A stretch of DNA of 64,000 bases from Ovis canadensis (lineage: Eukaryota; Chordata; Mammalia; Artiodactyla; Bovidae). The notes under the pieces are model-generated. The model saw only the letters and a list, made by a program, of their open reading frames with translations. It had not been told where the DNA came from and made no database searches. How positions within the stretch are numbered: position 1 is the stretch's first letter; every line of letters starts with the position of its first letter. The translations under genes and the position numbers were made by a program. Where the stretch lies: positions 111,386,501-111,450,500 of the forward strand of contig NC_091245.1 in NCBI RefSeq assembly GCF_042477335.2, given 5' to 3'. Of this stretch, positions 58,786-64,000 are shown piece after piece.

Positions 58786-58849
58786 AATACTAGCCTTCTC
58801 AGCAAGTGTCAGGGCTCTGGAAATAAGGGAAGCAAAATAATTCTGGAAC

Positions 58850-59290
58850 AGAGAAATCAATGTTGGTTATTTATTACAAGCTCCTGTGACTATGAGATCA
58901 CCAATTCTTTGTGACAGGAAAAATGAAGAAGCTCTCTGAGAGTTCCACTTGGGTATTTATCTTGAGAAAATAATTTTAAAAATCTTAATAGAAGCATGGC
59001 CACCTGAGAACATATCATAGTGCATCTCTAGCACCCACTTCAGCCCAAGTCTTGGTGTTTCATGGAGGATAGCTTCTGGAGATGAACATCATTGCCAACC
59101 CTTTTCAGATGCCTCTGGTTCACAAATTTGGAAATACCAAAAACAAACATGTCATCCACAGAGCCAAGGACAATTTTTTCTTAGTCAGCTGAGTTTCATT
59201 GCAAGGAAATCTCTGGTCCAGTGAAACATGTGCCTGATCACAAACGTACCATATGTCAGAGTTTCTTCATGTCAAGATTCAGGGAGGAAT
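58850..59290. other. CRP: Upstream region of CRP
   Basis: No repeat or gene was recognised. It should include the more distal CRP control elements, but I could not assign individual sites. Confidence 0.35.
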
Positions 59291-59299
59291 CAAGATGAT

Positions 59300-59740
59300 G
59301 CGCCCAGTCCTTCAGTTGTGTCCGACTCTTTGCTACTCTATAGACTGCATCCCACAGTCCTATGGATGCATGAAGGTGAAGGTGAAGTCGCTCAGTCATG
59401 TCCAACTCTTTGCGACCCCATGGACTGTAGCCTACCAGGCTCTTCCATCCATGGGATTTTCCAGGCAAGAGTACTGGAGTGGATTGCCATTTCTTTCTCC
59501 AGAGGATCTTCCTGACCCAGGGATCCAACCCAGGTCTCCCACATGGTAGGCAGACACTTTACCATCTGAGCCACCAGGGAAGTCCATAGAAAATCTCTAT
59601 GGACTCCTCTGTCCATGGGATTTTCCAGGCAAGAATACTGGAGTGGGTTGCTATTTCCTTCTTCAAGGGATCTTCCTGACCCAGGGATCAAACCCACATC
59701 CCTTGTATCTCCTGCATTGGCTGGGAAGCCAGTCTTACTA
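59300..59740 (-). mobile_element. Two Bov-tA-type SINEs in tandem
   Basis: A unit of about 290 bases (59300-59585; its minus-strand head is GGACTTCCCTGGTGGCTCAG) is followed by a second truncated unit (about 59600-59735; head GGCTTCCCAGCCAATGCAGG on minus). Confidence 0.82.
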
Positions 59741-59744
59741 TGGA

Positions 59745-62525
59745 TCTTTATTTAATCCAGTCTTCAAATGGCTATTTAGCTCCTCCTCTCTCTTCAAACC
59801 CCCAGAATCTCATCCATTCTTATGTGCAGCAATCACAGCTCTTTACTGAGAAATTAGAAGAAAGCCACTGTATTTCTTGTAGCAGAGGCTTCTGGCAGCT
59901 GCACGATACCCATTCTCCACTTCTCATCCAGTAAGAACAGGTTGGTTGAGCACACGGTCACCTACTCAAATACTAAACTTCCCAGCCTCCTCTGCAGTTA
60001 GGAGTGAGAATGTGATTACATTCTGGCCAATGACATATGAACAGAAGGAATAAGGACATTTTCCAGGTTGCCCCCTTTAAAGACTTCTCTTGTGTTCTTC
60101 CTTTCCACTTACCCTCTGCCTTCTGTCTAGTATTCAGACATAATAATAGGAGCTAGAGTATCACTTCTCGACCACCATGGGTGAGATACACATTTGAGGT
60201 TGCAGATAGATGGAGCCTGGATAATTGACTATGGAATCACTGCATCAGCTCTAGACTAACTACCCCAACATTTCCTTGAAGGAGACATACTGTCTTTTGT
60301 TAAATCAAAACTATTAATGTGGTCTTCCTGCTATAAAATCCAAACTGATATCTTTACACATCCTCCCATCTCCAAATCTACCAGCCTTTCTGAATCTTTA
60401 CTTACATATACTGCCTCCCTCTTATGACAAAGGATGAACTGTCTGTCTATATCTAAGGGCAACCTTTATACTTCTGCAAAGGATCCCAGACCCTCTTAAT
60501 CACTCAGAGTTTTGCTTCCATCAGTATCCTATCTTTTGCATCATTAATTTCTTCATCTTTACTCAATCATTCCCAAAACCAGACAAACATGCTGTAATAT
60601 ATTTAATCTTTTACAGAAAGGAAAAAAGAAGGGAGGAAGGATCCCACATGTCAGGCATCCCAAGATTCCACACTTCTTCAGCTACTGTTCATCATTTCTG
60701 CTCTCATTTACTGGAAAACTCCTGGAAAGGGTTTTGTGTACTGACAATCTCTGTTTCCCCATCTCCTGTTTTCTCCTCAATCCATGCAAACAAGACTTTG
60801 GCCTCCACCACTTCAGCAAAACGAACGTAAGCAAAAATCTCTTCCTTGTCAAATTTAATCATTGATTTCTGGCTTGACTTCTCATCAACAACTGACAACA
60901 GCTATGTGCCAGAATGCTTGAATACTGGCACAAAGATTTTTTTTTTAAGTGAAATGGTTTTAAAGTTCTCTGCCTAACAGAAGTGGTCCTCCCTTTCCCC
61001 TCTCTCCATCCTTGATTCCCAAGTGGAACTAAGAGATGGCAGAGCCTTCAAGGACATTGCTTGAGTCTCTCAATCTAGTCTTACTAGTTTCACCTCAGGT
61101 CCTCTGAAGTGAAGTCTATTAGCCAATATACCCTCTTTTTACTTATTTTAGTTGGTTGTGTAATATTGACATTTCAATGAGTTTTCACAAATAGAAATCT
61201 CCCCGACAATTGTGTGTCCAAACTGATTACTACTTGCCCTAAAATGAAATATCCATTTAGCATCCTTGCCCCAGGAATCCCCCTCCCACCCCAGAAAAGT
61301 ATACGTTTTTCATGGAAGGGGCAGCATATAAGCTGAGACACAGATAGGGAAGCAAGGGTTTTAAGACTAAGAAAATAATACAAGCAATGGTCACCACAAA
61401 CTTCATTTTCTATTGCTTCATTCACAAACTCCAAAAAAATTTCTTGAACCTCACTGTGCATGATAGTCCATTTTAGTGAATCAATATCTTTTCAGTCCTC
61501 AAATTTTATTGGTTTGCAAGACAAAATTCTGAGATATCCTTACTCTGTACCAATTATACCAATTCACTCTCTTATTTACTCTCTATAGTGGTTCGTTAGT
61601 GTATCTTCTCTGCCTGATATTTCTCACTTACTAATCACTATTAGTATCGCTGTTGTGTTTGCCAGCAAAATAATTACAGTTGTATTTGTAAAGTATTATT
61701 GTCCCTCTCCGTTCCCACCATTCATAAAAACTTGCTAATGAAACAATGTACAGAAAATTTGGGCCTGAGGCCTTTCAAAATAAGTGAGAGGCTTTCAAGT
61801 TTCCTTGAGCAAGAAAATAATAGACCTGTGTTTGAAATTTTCACTGGTGGCAGCATGGAGGATGTATTGGAGTGAGAGAGATGGTAAACAGGGAGAACCC
61901 CTTAGTGGGTCTTAGTTCATTAGTACAACAAGACACATGTTAGGAGATTTACCAGGAATCAGGCACTAAACTAGCTAACTAGAAAGTTTTTAAAATCATT
62001 CTGGACCCAATCCCAGTGTGGCAAAGCAGGGTGTGTCTGTGTCTGTGTGTGTGTGTGTGTGTGTGAGTGTCTTCACAACACCAAATAATGCTTCAGTATC
62101 AGTTGCATGCCCTACAATTCAATTTTAATACTATCTCCCCAGAGATAGTATCAGATTCCACAGGTTAAGGATTCATTCTTACAAGACTGCCCACCCCCCA
62201 ACCATCCCTTCAAATGCCAATCTGAAGCCCAGGTTGTGCTATAAACCTACTGGCTATAGAGCAGAGATTCCAACAACCTCCTCCACCCTGGGTTCGATTA
62301 ATCTGCCAAAGTGGTTCACAAAAACATTTTACTTACTAGGTTACCCCTTAGTTATTAAAGGATATAACTCAGGAACAGCTAGATGGAGGAGATGCATAGG
62401 TCAAGGTCTGGGGAAAAGTGAAGAGCTTCTATGCCATCTCTGAACACACCACTCTCTTCACATCTCCACATGTTCACCATCTTGGAAACTCTGAACACCT
62501 TTTGGGTATTTATGGGGGCTTCTTT
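59745..62525. other. Non-coding DNA
   Basis: This 2.8-kb stretch has no recognised exon. A TG-rich microsatellite at 62031-62070 is the only clear feature. Open frames up to 95 codons have no family resemblance. Confidence 0.35.
62031..62070 (+). repeat. Imperfect (GT)n microsatellite
   Basis: GT units with two CT interruptions and then about ten clean GT units. Confidence 0.9.
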
Positions 62526-62529
62526 CACA

Positions 62530-62816
62530 GAAGGTAATGGCACCCCACTCCAGTACTTTTGCCTGGAAAATCTCATGGACGGAGGAGCCTGGTGGGCTGC
62601 AGTCCATGGGGTCGCTAGGAGTCGTACTCCACTGGGCAACTTCACTTTCACTTTTTACTTTCATGCATTGGAGAAGGAAATGGCAACCCACTCCAGTGTT
62701 CTTGCCTGGAGAATCCCAGGGATGGGGGAGCCTGGTGGAAGGCCATCTATGGGGTCGCAGAGTCGGACACGACTGAAGCGACTTAGCAGCAGCAGCGGCA
62801 ACAGCAGCAGCAGCAT
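62530..62816 (+). mobile_element. Dimeric BovA-type SINE with CAG-rich end
   Basis: It has the two half units of the copy at 19501 and ends in a long run of CAG-type units (CAGCAGCAGCGGCAACAGCA and more). Confidence 0.9.
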
Positions 62817-62930
62817 TACATCATTTGCCATTCGTGACTGAGCTCAACCTTCAGCTCCTCTTTCCTCCCTGGAGGTATGCGGGTGAGACTGAAAGTTCCA
62901 ACCCTCTAACCACATGGTTATGTGGTCCAC

Positions 62931-64000
62931 TGGAGAAGGGAATGGCAAACCACTTCAGTATTCTTGCCTTGAGAACCCCATGAACAGTATGAAAAGGCAT
63001 AGAAAACAGTATGAAAAGTGATAGAATACTGAAAGACATACTCCCCAGTAGGTGCCCAATATGTTACTGGAGATCAGTGGAGAAATAACTCCAGAAAGAA
63101 TGAAGGGATGGAGCCAAAGCAAAAACAATACCCAGCTGTGGATGTGACTGGTGATAGAAGCAAGGTCCGATGCTGTAAAGAGCAATATTGCATAGGAACC
63201 TGGAATGTCAGGTCCATGAATCAAGGCAAATTGGAAGTGGTCAAACAAGAGATGGCAAGAGTAAATGTCGACATTCTAGGAATCAGTGAACTAAAATGGA
63301 CTGGAATGGCTGTATTTAACTCAGATGATCATTATATCTACTACTGCAGGCAGGAATACCTCAGAAGAAATGGAGTAGCCATCATGGTCAACAAGAGAGT
63401 CCAAAATGCAGTACTTGGATGCAATCTCAAAAATGACAGAATGATCTCTGTTCGTTTCCAAGGCAAACCATTCAATATCACAGTAATCCAAGTCTATGCC
63501 CCAACCAGTAACACTGAAGAAACTAAAGTTGAACAGTTCTATGAAGACCTACAAGACCTTGTAGAACTAGCACCCAAAAAGATGTCCTTTTCATTACAGG
63601 GGACTGGAATGCAAAAGTAGGAAGTCAAGAAATACCTAGAGTAACAGGCAAATTTGGCCTTGGAATGCAGAATGAAGCAGGGCAAAGACTAATAGAGTTT
63701 TGCCAAGAAAATGCATTGGTCATAGCAAACACCCTCTTCCAACAACACAAGAGAAGACTCTGCACATGGACATCACCAGATGGTCAACACCGAAATCAGA
63801 TTGATTATATTCTTTGCAGCCAAAGATGGAGAAGCTCTATACAATCAACAAAAACAAGACCAGGAGCTGACTGTGGCTCAGATCATGAACTCCTTATTAC
63901 CAAATTCAGACTCAAATTGAAGAAAGTAGGGAAAACCGCTACACCATTCAGGTATGACCTAAATCAAATCCCTTATGATTATACAGTGGAAGTAAGAAAT
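62931..64000 (+). mobile_element. BovB LINE 5' half, running off the window
   Basis: It starts near the 5' end of the element (GGGAATGGCAAACCACTTCAG) and encodes the apurinic-type endonuclease: YCIGTWNVRSMNQGKLEVV, ISELKWTGMAVF and HYIYYCRQEYLRRNGVAIM (63108-63620). One frame is open for 170 codons and then breaks near 63620 in the DFN-type stretch. The next part of the endonuclease (GNEAGQ-like, then IDYILCSQRW) continues in another frame. The reverse-transcriptase half is beyond the window end. Confidence 0.93.

Noticed and set aside
58379-58840. A 153-codon open frame on plus across the CRP promoter and exon 1
   Set aside because: It is antisense to CRP and covers intron, exon 1 and promoter. 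No family resemblance is seen.

Overview
This is a stretch of mammalian, specifically ruminant (bovid-type), nuclear DNA. The proof is its repeat content. At least a dozen copies of the BovB (RTE-type) LINE are present, together with Bov-tA/BovA-type SINEs, cetartiodactyl tRNA-derived CHR-2-type SINEs and ruminant L1 3' ends. The species (cattle, sheep, goat, buffalo and so on) cannot be decided by eye. More than half of the window is recognisable retrotransposon sequence.

The only intact gene I can support is C-reactive protein (CRP) on the minus strand at 57.7-58.6 kb. It has two coding exons, a 237-bp phase-1 intron and a 224-residue product, with a TATA box and a C/EBP-like element upstream. 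Two further CRP-like pentraxin loci lie on the same strand and both are dead. One has exon 1 at 43.3 kb, promoter spacing like CRP, and its exon 2 at 34.2-34.8 kb. The intron has grown to about 8.5 kb, and exon 2 carries frameshifts and a stop codon. The other is an exon 2 scattered over 1.93-7.29 kb, because a BovB block, an L1 and a SINE have each landed inside it. The three loci, all in one direction, look like an old tandem pentraxin cluster (the human counterpart is the CRP/APCS cluster) in which retrotransposons have destroyed two members.

Layout: 0-1.65 kb holds an old MaLR-type LTR with a CHR-2 SINE in it. 1.9-7.3 kb is the shattered pentraxin exon. 7.3-17.9 kb is mostly unique non-coding DNA with scattered SINEs, one LTR, a BovB 3' end and a short L1. 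18-19.9 kb is an old L1 with three nested insertions. 20-28.9 kb is non-coding with a twin-primed L1, a BovB, L1 and LTR remnants. 28.9-33.2 kb is a cluster of LTRs, including three copies of one ruminant ERV LTR. 34.2-43.5 kb is the pentraxin pseudogene with its inflated intron, which contains an L1 and two BovB copies, one with an uninterrupted reverse-transcriptase frame. 44.6-48.6 kb is a nearly full-length but broken BovB carrying an L1. 48.6-57.4 kb is non-coding with repeat fragments. 57.7-58.8 kb is CRP and its promoter. 59-62.9 kb is SINEs and unique DNA, and 62.9-64 kb is the 5' half of a BovB running off the end. I saw no bacterial-style systems, CRISPR arrays, tRNA or rRNA genes.
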